Assembly: GCA_011064905.1 (NCBI GenBank)
Contig: JAAKFW010000020.1
Span: forward strand, 1-13,146
Direction of reading: 5' to 3'
DNA length: 13,146 nucleotides
DNA from: Candidatus Anoxychlamydiales bacterium
GTDB lineage: Bacteria; Chlamydiota; Chlamydiia; Chlamydiales; SM23-39
Shown here: in pieces, positions 1 to 7,778 of the stretch
Position numbering within the stretch: position 1 is the stretch's first letter
Layout of the letters: the number at the start of each line of letters is the position of its first letter
Notes under the pieces: model-generated
What the model saw: only the letters and a program-made list of their open reading frames with translations
Database searches by the model: none
What the model was told of the DNA's origin: nothing
Translations under genes and position numbers: made by a program

Positions 1-9
1 CAAAATTTC

Positions 10-15
10 GGAGAG
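10..15 (+). promoter_or_regulatory. Ribosome binding site of the MOMP-like gene
   Basis: GGAGAG lies 7 nt before the ATG at 23 and supports that start. Only 22 bases precede the gene in this window, so its promoter is not visible. Confidence 0.75.
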
Positions 16-22
16 AAAATAA

Positions 23-1108
23 ATGAAAAAAAATAATTTTTTAAACAAGGCTCTTTTCTCATTAGCAGCTGTGCTTTTTGCATCTACTGCTATTGCGATT
101 CCAAAAGATCCTTGTGCACCTACAGATGTTTGCTGCGAAGAATCAGCTCCTGGTCCTTTCGCATTTGCTTATCCTAAAGATGTTGGACTATCATGTCCAA
201 GAGACTTTTATATTCATGGTGAATTCTTATTTATGAAACCTAGTGAAGAAGGTCTTGAGTATGCAATTGATCAAGATACCACAGGAAGTGAATATCAATT
301 TCCTTTAGTAAATGGAAAACTTAAAGGATTTTCAAACAACTCTGATGAGTGGGATTGGAGACCTGGTTTTAGAGTAGGATTTGGATTTTATGCTATGCAT
401 GATGCTTGGAATGTTCAAGCTGATTGGACATATATTAAAATCAAAGCTGATTCAGAAGTATCTAATGGTGGAACAGGAGTACTTAGAGGTTTATTCTTAC
501 CTGCTAGAGCAGCTGCTACAAGTATGGTAAATGCTTCATCCCGTTGGTCTGGAGATTGCTCTACAATGGATATCATGATTGGAAAACCATATCATGTATC
601 TAGATATTTTACATCTAATCCATCTTTTGGTTTTAGAGCTGGTTGGATAGATCAAGATTATCACGTTAGATATTTTACGCATGTTGAAAATAATGTTTGG
701 CTTAAAAATGATTTCTGGGGAGTTGGTCTTAGAGGAGCTTATGAAAGTCAGTTCATCTTAGGTTCTGGGTTTTCTTTCTATGGTAAAATGGCGTTTGCTC
801 TACTTTTCGGAAAATTTGATATATCTCAACAATCAGAAAATTCTGTTGTCGCTTTAGAGTATAAAACAGAAGATAGCTTCTATAACGTTCAACCTAATGC
901 TGAATTAGGACTTGGAATTGCTTGGAGCAATTTCTTCCACAAAAATCAATATCATGTATCTGTAAAAGTTGGCTACGAGTTCCATCACTGGTGGAATCAA
1001 AACCAAGCTAGAAAATTCTTTGATACTGATCCAACTGCAAATGACACTGTCAGCAGAGGAGATCTATCATTTAATGGCTTCATGTTTGGACTTCATTTAG
1101 AGTTCTAA
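23..1108 (+). CDS. MOMP-like outer-membrane beta-barrel protein (Legionella/Chlamydia type)
   Basis: The 361-residue protein is probably an outer-membrane porin of the Lpg1974/MOMP-like family. It begins with a clear Sec signal peptide (lysines at 2-3, hydrophobic core about 10-24, likely cleavage after the AIA at 23-25). A short Cys-containing N-terminal segment follows (C31, C37, C38, C58). Then comes FYIHGEFLFMKPSEEGLEYAI at about 62-82, the kind of first strand typical of these barrels. The rest alternates aromatic and polar residues with many Gly-aromatic pairs and ends in LEF, the terminal aromatic expected for Bam recognition. The cysteines could form inter-subunit disulfides as in chlamydial MOMP, but that is inference. 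The gene appears monocistronic within the window because a strong terminator follows. The family is recognised from sequence character, not from an alignment, so the exact subfamily is uncertain. Confidence 0.8.
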   Translation: MKKNNFLNKALFSLAAVLFASTAIAIPKDPCAPTDVCCEESAPGPFAFAYPKDVGLSCPRDFYIHGEFLFMKPSEEGLEYAIDQDTTGSEYQFPLVNGKLKGFSNNSDEWDWRPGFRVGFGFYAMHDAWNVQADWTYIKIKADSEVSNGGTGVLRGLFLPARAAATSMVNASSRWSGDCSTMDIMIGKPYHVSRYFTSNPSFGFRAGWIDQDYHVRYFTHVENNVWLKNDFWGVGLRGAYESQFILGSGFSFYGKMAFALLFGKFDISQQSENSVVALEYKTEDSFYNVQPNAELGLGIAWSNFFHKNQYHVSVKVGYEFHHWWNQNQARKFFDTDPTANDTVSRGDLSFNGFMFGLHLEF

Positions 1109-1134
1109 TAATTCATTAGATTATAAACTTTTTA

Positions 1135-1170
1135 AAGGCCTTGGAATAAACCCAAGGCCTTCTTTTTATC
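1135..1170 (+). terminator. Intrinsic terminator of the MOMP-like gene
   Basis: A perfect 10-bp stem pairs AAGGCCTTGG (1135-1144) with CCAAGGCCTT (1152-1161) across a 7-nt loop, followed by CTTTTTATC on the plus strand. It starts 26 nt after the stop codon. On the minus strand the same stem is followed by TAAAAAG rather than a T-run, so it should end the nhaD-side transcript less efficiently. No other terminator follows nhaD. Confidence 0.9.
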
Positions 1171-1301
1171 TTCAACCTTTTCATCCAATTTTTCTAATAA
1201 CGCTCAATTACCATTGATAACTTTATAACCTACATGTCCCTCACAACTTAGAACATCTTTGATCTTTACATAAGAAATATGAGAAAAAAATTTGAATTTA
1301 A

Positions 1302-2579
1302 CTAGATATAAATACCATTTAAAAGAAGATAAAGAGCCATGCCAGCTAAATAACCAGTTAAAGCTACGATACTAATTCTTTTCATGTACCAAATAAAATC
1401 TATTTTTTCTAGTCCCATTAAAGCAACACCAGCTGCAGATCCAATGAGTAAAATACTACCCCCAGTGCCCGCCGCATATGCTATCATCTGCCAAAGAGCT
1501 GAATCTGGTGGGTAAGAAGATAAATCATACATTCCAATGGTAGCGGCGACTAAGGGAACATTATCTACAATGGCAGATAAAAATCCAATAACCGTTGCAA
1601 CTACAGCTAAATTACCAATGTGAACATCTAAAAAAACGGCTAGATTTTTCAAAATGCCTGTCATCTCAAGGGAGTTTATAGCGAGCAGAATTCCTAAGAA
1701 AAATAAAACTCCAGAGATATCAATCTTAGCTAAAACATAAGGAATTCTCAAATGATGTCTACTCTCATGCTTGTGATGCATAGCATCAGTAACTATCCAT
1801 AGCACAGCGAGCCCTACAAACATACCAAAAAAGGGAGGGAGCTTGGTAATGGACCGAAATATCGGAACAAAAACTAAAGCTAAGATACCAAGACTTAAAA
1901 CGATTTTAGCACCAGGTTCTGTTTTAGCATTCTTTAAACGTTTTTTGTTGATAGAGAATTTTCCATCTAATTTTAAACCAAGCAATACTAAAGTAACTAC
2001 AATTGAAAAAACACTTGGCAAAAAAAGCGATTTCATAACAGATAAGGTGGTGAGATTTCCTTTGATCCATAACATCGTGGTGGTCACATCACCGATTGGA
2101 GTCCAAGCACCACCTGCATTGGCAGCTACAACAACTGTAGCGCCGAGCAATCTTCTATCCGATGGCTCGGGCAAAAGCTTTCTTAAAATAGAGATCATTA
2201 CAATAGTTGTAGTTAAATTATCTAAAACAGCTGATAGGAAAAAGGAAATAGCAGCTATAATCCAAAGAAGCTTTCTTTTGGATTTAACAGCTATTAAATT
2301 TGTAATCATTTTAAAACCGTTATGAGAATCTATAAGTTCTACTAGAGTCATAGCTCCAATTAAAAAGAAAATGATTTGAGAAGCATCTGCTATGTGCGAT
2401 TGAACTTCATTTCTAAAAAGCTCTTGAAAAGAATCTTTTTCAAAAAACAGACAAACCCAAGTAAAAACAGCCATTAAAAGAGCTGACGCTGTTTTATTAA
2501 CTTTGATGTAGAATTCAAAGATAATCGCTAGATATCCGATGATAAAAAAAGCTGTGATTGTAGAGTGGATAGCATTCAT
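1302..2579 (-). CDS. nhaD: NhaD-type Na+/H+ antiporter
   Basis: The 425-residue inner-membrane protein exchanges sodium for protons and belongs to the ion transporter (ArsB/NhaD) superfamily. Hydrophobic segments fill most of the chain. The two inverted halves show the expected signatures: DNLTTT at 120-125, then GGAWTPIGDVTTTMLW at 156-171. In the second half, SAIVDNVPL lies at 335-343 and AGTGGSILLIGSAAG at 370-384. The acidic residues D120, D164 and D339 are in place for ion binding. A His-rich loop (HHKHESRHH, about 268-276) lies between the halves. Length fits the family. The gene is the last of the minus-strand block and starts 25 nt after kdsD. The Shine-Dalgarno match is weak (AAGAAAAG), suggesting it depends on translation from upstream. 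In intracellular bacteria this type is usually tied to sodium and pH homeostasis. Confidence 0.9.
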   Translation of the reverse strand: MNAIHSTITAFFIIGYLAIIFEFYIKVNKTASALLMAVFTWVCLFFEKDSFQELFRNEVQSHIADASQIIFFLIGAMTLVELIDSHNGFKMITNLIAVKSKRKLLWIIAAISFFLSAVLDNLTTTIVMISILRKLLPEPSDRRLLGATVVVAANAGGAWTPIGDVTTTMLWIKGNLTTLSVMKSLFLPSVFSIVVTLVLLGLKLDGKFSINKKRLKNAKTEPGAKIVLSLGILALVFVPIFRSITKLPPFFGMFVGLAVLWIVTDAMHHKHESRHHLRIPYVLAKIDISGVLFFLGILLAINSLEMTGILKNLAVFLDVHIGNLAVVATVIGFLSAIVDNVPLVAATIGMYDLSSYPPDSALWQMIAYAAGTGGSILLIGSAAGVALMGLEKIDFIWYMKRISIVALTGYLAGMALYLLLNGIYI

Positions 2580-2604
2580 ATCTTTTCTTTGTTTTTAATT
2601 TTGT

Positions 2605-3579
2605 TTATTTGGTCAAAAGCGATTTTAGTCCAGTTTGAATAATATCATGCATTCGAATAAGGCCTACTAACTTTTCATTTTCAACAACTGGTATTATAGT
2701 GATTTGTTGTTTTTCTTCCATTAGTTTCATTGCATCAATAGCTAAAGAATCTTTTTTAATTAATATTGGAGATTGAATCATTATATCTTTCATTTTTTTA
2801 TTAAAAAATTCTAAATTATCTTTTTGTAAAACTCTTTTCAAATCTCCATCTGTAAAAATACCTTGTAATCTATTTTCATTATCAACAATTAATAAACAAC
2901 CACATTTTTTTAATGAAAGAAATGGAAGCATATCCTTTATTAAATCATTTTCTCTGCAAACAGGAAGTTTTTCATCTTTTATCATCAGATCTTCAACTTT
3001 TAAATTTATTTGCATGCCAATAGCGCCTGATGGATGATTTAGAGCATATTCATTTATCGAGAATTTTTTATTTTTTTGCATTAAAGCTATAGTTAAAATA
3101 TCACCAAAGATCAGTTGAAGAGTAGTTGAAGTAGTCGGTGCTAAATTATAAGGGCAAAGCTCTTTTTCAAGAGGCAAATCAATAAAACAATCAGAAATTT
3201 CAGCAATTTTAGAATTTTTATTTGAAACAATTGCAATTACTTTCGCTTTTCTTTTTTTTACATAAAAAATAAGATCTATTAGCTCTTTTGTTTCCCCACT
3301 TCTAGATAAAACCACGAAAATATCATCTTTTGATATTATTGCGATATCACCATGGAGTGCATCTACAGCTGATAAATACATAGCTTTTGTGCCGGTAGAT
3401 AGCATGGTTTGAGCTATTTTTTTAGCAATTATTGCACTTTTTCCAATCCCTGTGAATATGATGTTATTTTTGCAAGATATGCATAGATCTAATATATCAT
3501 TTGCTTTTTCGATATCTAAATTGTCGAAAAAAAAATTCAGATATTTTTTTTGTTTTTCAAAAAGATCTATCAAATTCAT
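2605..3579 (-). CDS. kdsD: Arabinose-5-phosphate isomerase (KdsD/KpsF/GutQ family, SIS + two CBS domains)
   Basis: This enzyme interconverts ribulose-5-phosphate and arabinose-5-phosphate, the first step toward Kdo for LPS. The 324 residues match the family length. The SIS domain (about 30-190) contains GIGKSA with K47, DALHGD with H76, SRSGETKEL with E99 and NHPSGAIG with H182. These line up with the catalytic K59, H88, E111 and H193 of E. coli KdsD at a constant offset of 11-12. Two CBS domains follow (about 200-255 and 265-322; DLMIKD, IFTDGDLKR, DIMIQSP, GLIRMHDI). The start overlaps the end of the E2 gene by 23 nt with no strong ribosome site of its own, so translational coupling is likely. 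Together with lpxK and gmhA nearby it places LPS synthesis in this block. A GutQ-like or polysialic capsule role is less likely in this setting. Confidence 0.92.
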   Translation of the reverse strand: MNLIDLFEKQKKYLNFFFDNLDIEKANDILDLCISCKNNIIFTGIGKSAIIAKKIAQTMLSTGTKAMYLSAVDALHGDIAIISKDDIFVVLSRSGETKELIDLIFYVKKRKAKVIAIVSNKNSKIAEISDCFIDLPLEKELCPYNLAPTTSTTLQLIFGDILTIALMQKNKKFSINEYALNHPSGAIGMQINLKVEDLMIKDEKLPVCRENDLIKDMLPFLSLKKCGCLLIVDNENRLQGIFTDGDLKRVLQKDNLEFFNKKMKDIMIQSPILIKKDSLAIDAMKLMEEKQQITIIPVVENEKLVGLIRMHDIIQTGLKSLLTK

Positions 3580-4702
3580 TTTCTAAGTAGTTTTTCATTT
3601 CATTTAAAAATTGGCATGCATAAATACCATCGAAAACTCTATGATCAAATCCAAAAGATATATTAATTATCGATCTTATTTGAATTTCATCATTTATGAT
3701 CCATGGCTTTTTTTTGATCGCCCCAGCACCAATTATGCATGCTTGAGGATACTTTATTATTGGGAATCCAACTGAGATATTAGTCATTCCAAAATTTGTA
3801 AGAGTAATAGTTCCATTTTCAGAATCTTTAGCTGATAGGGTTTGCGTTTTAGCTTTTTTAATTAAAACATTTAAATGTTTTACTATATCGACAAAACTGA
3901 GATCAGTTGCATTATGTATCGTTGGCACTAAAACATCGCTATTTACATTTACAGCAATCCCAATATTTATATCATCGATTAAAAGTATTTTATCTTCTTT
4001 AAATGACGAATTAGCAAGTGGCAACTTTTTTGCAGCTATTGCTATTGCTTTTATTAAAAAAGGTGTAATTGTAAGCTTCGCTTGATGCTTTTCTAAAAAT
4101 TTATGCTTTTGTTCATTGATAAGCTGCATTAGATTAGTTATATCTATCTCTTCTATAATATATGCTGTAGGAACTTCGTTTGCTTTTGTCATATTTGTTG
4201 CAATCGCCTGTCTTATAGGAGAGAGTTTTATAAAATTTTGATCCCCTTCTTGAGAGTTTATGAACTTTTCAACATCCTTTTTAGTTACTCTATTTCCCTC
4301 TCCTGAACCTTCAATTTTTTCTAAATCTTGAATATTTACATTATTTTCTTTTGCAAATCTTAAAACCGCTGGTGAAAAAAAGTTTTTTTTATCAGTTTTT
4401 TCATGTTCGAGAGTTTCTTTTTCTTCTTGTGGCGCCAAGCTTTTATCATCTTCTATAGCATTTGTAATAACTATAGCTATTACAGCTCCAACTTGAACAG
4501 TTTCATTTGGCGAACTCAAGATTTTTTTAATTACACCTTCTACAGGGGATGGAATTTCACTATTTACTTTATCCGTTGCAACTTCCATCAAAGTTTCATC
4601 TTTTGAGATTTTTTCCCCTTCTTTTTTATGAATGGAAACTATTGTTGCAGATACAATACTCTCTCCAAGCTTAGGAAGTTTTATCTCAAAATATTTTGTC
4701 AT
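3557..4702 (-). CDS. 2-oxo acid dehydrogenase E2 component (dihydrolipoamide acyltransferase)
   Basis: This is the acyl-transfer core subunit of a 2-oxo acid dehydrogenase complex (pyruvate, 2-oxoglutarate or branched-chain; the sequence does not decide). The 381 residues hold one lipoyl domain (1-80) with the lipoyl lysine K45 in EVATDKVNSEIP. A charged linker (about 82-107) follows, then a peripheral subunit-binding domain (FFSPAVLRFAKE to VTKKDVEKFI, about 108-148). The catalytic domain ends with DHRVFDG, giving catalytic H354 and D358. All key residues are intact, so the enzyme should be active. No E1 or E3 gene lies in the window, so partners must be encoded elsewhere. It starts 9 nt after the symporter stop and overlaps kdsD by 23 nt. 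From memory, Chlamydia genomes also carry an isolated E2 gene between a glutamate-type symporter and the KdsD homologue. Confidence 0.92.
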   Translation of the reverse strand: MTKYFEIKLPKLGESIVSATIVSIHKKEGEKISKDETLMEVATDKVNSEIPSPVEGVIKKILSSPNETVQVGAVIAIVITNAIEDDKSLAPQEEKETLEHEKTDKKNFFSPAVLRFAKENNVNIQDLEKIEGSGEGNRVTKKDVEKFINSQEGDQNFIKLSPIRQAIATNMTKANEVPTAYIIEEIDITNLMQLINEQKHKFLEKHQAKLTITPFLIKAIAIAAKKLPLANSSFKEDKILLIDDINIGIAVNVNSDVLVPTIHNATDLSFVDIVKHLNVLIKKAKTQTLSAKDSENGTITLTNFGMTNISVGFPIIKYPQACIIGAGAIKKKPWIINDEIQIRSIINISFGFDHRVFDGIYACQFLNEMKNYLENEFDRSF

Positions 4703-4711
4703 ATTATTTGC

Positions 4712-5932
4712 CTATATATCAGAGTCCATCCAAGTTGCTCTATGATAAGTTTTTTGATTAATTGCATTTTCTTTTTTAGCAACAAAAACAGCAGCGACGG
4801 CATCTCCTAAAACATTTACAACAGAACTCATCATCTCTCTTAATCTATCTACTCCAATTACTAAAGATATCCCCTCAAGAGGAAGGCCCATTACATTTAA
4901 TACCAAAGATAGCATCACTAGCCCAGTCCCAGGGACTCCTGGAGCTCCTATTGCAGAAAATAACGATACTAATATTAATACTATAATTTGAATGGGTCCG
5001 ATTGGTATACCATATGCTTGAGCAATAAAAACAGCGGATATTGATTGTCCAATAGCGCCACCATTCATATTAATAGTAGATCCAAGAGACAATACAAAAC
5101 CAGAGACATCTTCTGATATTCCTAAATGCTTTTGAGTACACTCTAAAGAAACCGGCAAAGTAGCTGTTGATGAAGATGTAGTAAAAGCGACAACCATAGC
5201 ATCTTTCATGCCCTTGAAAAAAGGAGCTACTTTCACTCCAGCTAAATATTTTAAAGCTAAAGGAAAAACAACTAGTAGCTGAATAAAACAAGCTATGTAA
5301 TTACAGAGTAAAAATTTAAATAGAGGAATTAAAGCAGAAATACCGATTTTTCCAATTGTGGCTGCCATTAGAGCAAAAACACCATATGGAGCTAACATCA
5401 TTACAAAATGGGTAAGTTTATGCATTACACTTGCAATAGACTCTAAAAGATGCAAAATCGGTTTGCCCTTTTCTTTAGCAAATAAAATAGATACTCCAAA
5501 GAGAATAGAAAAAATAATTACCTGCAGAACATTTCCATCTGCAAAAGCTTTAAAAGGATTAGATGGAATTAAAGACATCAAAAGATCTTTTAAGGTGAGG
5601 GCATTAGTCGGTTTCATATCAACTCTTATCTTTTCTAAGCCATAACCTGGTTTTATAAGATACGCTAAAATAAGCCCAATTGAAATTGCAATAATTGTAG
5701 AGATTACATAAAAACCAATGGTTCTAAATCCAATTCTACCTAATTTTTTTGGACTTTCAATATGGCAAATCCCAACGACTATTGATGAAAATATTATAAG
5801 TATGACAAGCATTGTCAAAAGTCTAATAAAAATATCACCAAAGATTTGAAATATTTTGGCATTTTCTCTGAGGATAAGCCCAAAAAGCACACCAACAAAA
5901 AGACCTATTAAAATTTTAACCCAACTTTTCAT
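4712..5932 (-). CDS. Dicarboxylate/amino acid:cation symporter (DAACS, GltP/GltPh fold)
   Basis: The 406-residue inner-membrane carrier takes up an amino acid or C4-dicarboxylate with Na+ or H+. It has about six N-terminal helices, then the core motifs in order: HP1 TSSSTATLP (252-260), helix 7 TINMNGGAI (286-294), HP2 GAPGVPGTG (329-337) and helix 8 from D362 to D377. The ion-binding N373 and D377 (GltPh N401, D405) are retained. Positions that read the substrate differ from GltPh: E366 replaces D394, S369 replaces R397, N290 replaces D312 and G292 replaces T314. The missing arginine argues against a simple aspartate/glutamate or dicarboxylate carrier and suggests a neutral or other substrate; this is inference. 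The gene starts 15 nt after lpxK and ends 9 nt before E2, so it is co-transcribed. I withhold a gltP/gltT name because the substrate is unclear. Confidence 0.88.
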   Translation of the reverse strand: MKSWVKILIGLFVGVLFGLILRENAKIFQIFGDIFIRLLTMLVILIIFSSIVVGICHIESPKKLGRIGFRTIGFYVISTIIAISIGLILAYLIKPGYGLEKIRVDMKPTNALTLKDLLMSLIPSNPFKAFADGNVLQVIIFSILFGVSILFAKEKGKPILHLLESIASVMHKLTHFVMMLAPYGVFALMAATIGKIGISALIPLFKFLLCNYIACFIQLLVVFPLALKYLAGVKVAPFFKGMKDAMVVAFTTSSSTATLPVSLECTQKHLGISEDVSGFVLSLGSTINMNGGAIGQSISAVFIAQAYGIPIGPIQIIVLILVSLFSAIGAPGVPGTGLVMLSLVLNVMGLPLEGISLVIGVDRLREMMSSVVNVLGDAVAAVFVAKKENAINQKTYHRATWMDSDI

Positions 5933-5947
5933 ATATTATTCTTAAAA

Positions 5948-7045
5948 TTAATTTTTAAATTCATTTGATTTTACATCATTTGATAATATTTTTTCAACTA
6001 AAGCTAAGAGATGGTGTTTATTGTGAGTTATTTTCAAATGAATTTCTAAATATATTACTTGAAGATTCCTTTTTATATTTGGGTCTAATTTCACAGCATC
6101 TTTTTCTGTTGTCACTATGTATTTAGCCTTTTGTAAAATAGAGTGTTTAATAAAAGCATCTAATTTTTCTTTAGAAATCTTTTCATGATCCAAAAGATAT
6201 AAAGAATTTACAATTTGAAAACCCATATCTTTTAGAGTATTAAAAAAGATATTAGGACTCGCTATTGCTGAAAAAACAGCTATTTTTTCTTTTTTTTTAA
6301 TTTTTATCTCTTTTTTTGAAAGATTTAAAAATTTGTTTGGGTATAGCGATGAGTATATTATTGGGCTAGTTGAATATTTTCTTATTTCATTTTCTAAACT
6401 ATTTATTTTACTCTTTGCATTATTTACGCAGATAAAATCTGCTCTTTTCAGGTTTTTGGGATTTTCTCTTAAATATCCTTTTGGTAAAAAACTATTTTTT
6501 CCAAAAGGATCGATAGCGTTTATTATTACAATTTCTATATCTTTTTTAAGTTTTCGATACTGAAATCCATCATCTATAACAGCAATATCGAAATTCATTT
6601 TGGATGCTTTTTTTGCAGAATTTAATTTATCTTTTCCAATAAAAAAAGAAGCGTTTTTTATATGATGCTTTAAAAGTAGCGTTTCATCTCCTACTTCACT
6701 TGCTGAAAATTTAGACTCTTTATTAATAACGATAGATGAGTTTTCCGCTTTAGATTTATAACCCCTAGATATTATGGCTAGTTTACTTTTGTCTATTAAT
6801 TGATTTGCTAAAAAAATCGTAAATGGAGTTTTGCCAGTGCCACCTGCTACTATATTACCAATAGAGATAACCTTGCATTTAACTTTTGTTGCTTTGAAAA
6901 TATTTAAATTATATAAAAAATTTCGAAAAAATGAACCAAATCTAAAAAAAATAGCTATAAAAGATAAAATTTTTGATAAAAAAAAGTTCCTTTTTTTTCC
7001 ATCAATTACATCTTTTGCATATAAAAATATATTCTCTTTCAGCAT
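5948..7045 (-). CDS. lpxK: Tetraacyldisaccharide 4'-kinase
   Basis: LpxK phosphorylates the 4' position of the tetraacyl disaccharide-1-phosphate to give lipid IVA at the cytoplasmic face of the inner membrane, late in the Raetz pathway. The 365 residues include a hydrophobic, basic N-terminal segment (about 19-50) that would dock to the membrane. A P-loop follows (GNIVAGGTGKTP, 63-74), then SRGYKSK (93-99), VGDE (118-121), the catalytic DDGFQYRKLKKD (158-169), LPKGYLREN (187-195) and VTTEKDAVKL (311-320). Each is a family hallmark and none is broken. Length is slightly above E. coli LpxK (328) because of a Lys/Asn-rich tail. The ATG at 7045 follows a leader of about 60 nt carrying a hairpin. 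It is the first gene after the internal promoter and lies 15 nt before the symporter. Confidence 0.95.
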   Translation of the reverse strand: MLKENIFLYAKDVIDGKKRNFFLSKILSFIAIFFRFGSFFRNFLYNLNIFKATKVKCKVISIGNIVAGGTGKTPFTIFLANQLIDKSKLAIISRGYKSKAENSSIVINKESKFSASEVGDETLLLKHHIKNASFFIGKDKLNSAKKASKMNFDIAVIDDGFQYRKLKKDIEIVIINAIDPFGKNSFLPKGYLRENPKNLKRADFICVNNAKSKINSLENEIRKYSTSPIIYSSLYPNKFLNLSKKEIKIKKKEKIAVFSAIASPNIFFNTLKDMGFQIVNSLYLLDHEKISKEKLDAFIKHSILQKAKYIVTTEKDAVKLDPNIKRNLQVIYLEIHLKITHNKHHLLALVEKILSNDVKSNEFKN

Positions 7046-7076
7046 TTAAGTATTTTTTATCCTTTTATGGCAAGAA

Positions 7077-7100
7077 AACCCTTTCTTTTAGGGAAGGGTT
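7077..7100 (-). promoter_or_regulatory. Hairpin in the lpxK leader (attenuator-like or 5'-protecting)
   Basis: AACCCTT (7094-7100 read on the minus strand) pairs with AAGGGTT (7077-7083) around a 10-nt loop. The minus strand then reads TTCTTG, giving a short T-rich run TTTTCTT that includes the last stem bases. The hairpin sits within about 10 nt of the predicted transcription start of the lpxK promoter and also between gmhA and lpxK. It could weakly terminate gmhA read-through, act as an attenuator, or protect the 5' end. The 7-bp stem and short T-run make strong termination unlikely. Confidence 0.5.
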
Positions 7101-7111
7101 ATTGACGAGTA

Positions 7112-7140
7112 ATTATAACAAAAAAATCTATTCTTCTCAA
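7112..7140 (-). promoter_or_regulatory. Sigma-70-type promoter for lpxK and downstream genes
   Basis: On the minus strand TTGAGA (7135-7140, 5 of 6 to consensus) and TATAAT (7112-7117, 6 of 6) are separated by exactly 17 nt. The -35 lies just past the gmhA stop codon and the -10 is 66 nt before the lpxK ATG. The spacer is T-rich (T7). It is the best promoter match I found in the window. Confidence 0.7.
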
Positions 7141-7144
7141 ATAT

Positions 7145-7762
7145 CTATAGATTCATCGCTTTATTTTTTAACTTCTTTAAAAGATCTATCGGAGTAAACA
7201 TGATTTTTTCAACCATTTCAATAATGATATGAATCATTGCCATATGAGCTTCTTGTATTCTGTCTGAAGTTGAAAATCCCTCAACTAATATTTCTAGATC
7301 TGACAAATCTTTTGTAAAACCACCAGTTTTACCTAAAAAAGTGATAGTTTTAGCATTTTTTTCTTTAGCTACTTTTATAGCATTAAGCAAATTTTTAGAA
7401 TTTCCAGAAGTGGTTAGTGATATAAAAATATCATCTTCATGTAAATATGCCTCAGCTGCTCTTGAAAAAACAAACTCAAACCCTTCATCATTAGAAACGC
7501 AACTAAGCAGTCCTGGATCTGCTAGAGCAATAGCAGGAAGAGCTTTTCTTTTTTTTCTAAAATAGCCAGTAAATTCTTCAGCAAAATGAATAGCATCACA
7601 AAGTGATCCTCCATTTCCAGCAATCACAATTTTTTTTCCATTTTTAAAAGCATTTGCAATCATTTTCGCTGAATTTTCAATAAATGAGATTGATCTATCT
7701 TGTTTTAGAAAACTTATTGCTCTTATCGAATCATCTACAGCTAAATTTATATCTTTTTTCAT
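7145..7762 (-). CDS. gmhA: Sedoheptulose-7-phosphate isomerase (phosphoheptose isomerase)
   Basis: GmhA converts sedoheptulose-7-phosphate to D-glycero-D-manno-heptose-7-phosphate, the first step of ADP-heptose synthesis for the LPS core. The 205-residue SIS protein contains GNGGSLCDAIHFAEEFTG (49-66), VSNDEGFEFVFSR (89-101), TTSGNSKN (117-124) and DRIQEAH (167-173). Zinc-site residues H59, E63, Q170 and H178 match H61, E65, Q172 and H180 of E. coli GmhA (192 residues). I start at the ATG at 7762, which has AGAGGA 10 nt upstream. A TTG 30 nt further out has no ribosome site and would place this AGAGGA inside the coding region. It heads the minus-strand block, divergent from asd. A short variable tail (about 189-205) extends past the usual end. 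Confidence 0.92.
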   Translation of the reverse strand: MKKDINLAVDDSIRAISFLKQDRSISFIENSAKMIANAFKNGKKIVIAGNGGSLCDAIHFAEEFTGYFRKKRKALPAIALADPGLLSCVSNDEGFEFVFSRAAEAYLHEDDIFISLTTSGNSKNLLNAIKVAKEKNAKTITFLGKTGGFTKDLSDLEILVEGFSTSDRIQEAHMAMIHIIIEMVEKIMFTPIDLLKKLKNKAMNL

Positions 7763-7772
7763 AATAAAAATT

Positions 7773-7778
7773 TCCTCT
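7773..7778 (-). promoter_or_regulatory. Ribosome binding site that sets the gmhA start
   Basis: AGAGGA on the minus strand lies 10 nt before the ATG at 7762. It favours the ATG start over the in-frame TTG 30 nt upstream. Confidence 0.65.

Noticed and set aside
1109..1301. tRNA, small RNA or riboswitch in the gap after the MOMP-like gene
   Set aside because: No cloverleaf or conserved aptamer pattern was found; apart from the terminator and a doubtful open frame the sequence is unremarkable.
1843..2325. Open frame of 160 codons on the plus strand
   Set aside because: It is antisense to the strongly conserved nhaD core and shows no motif of its own.
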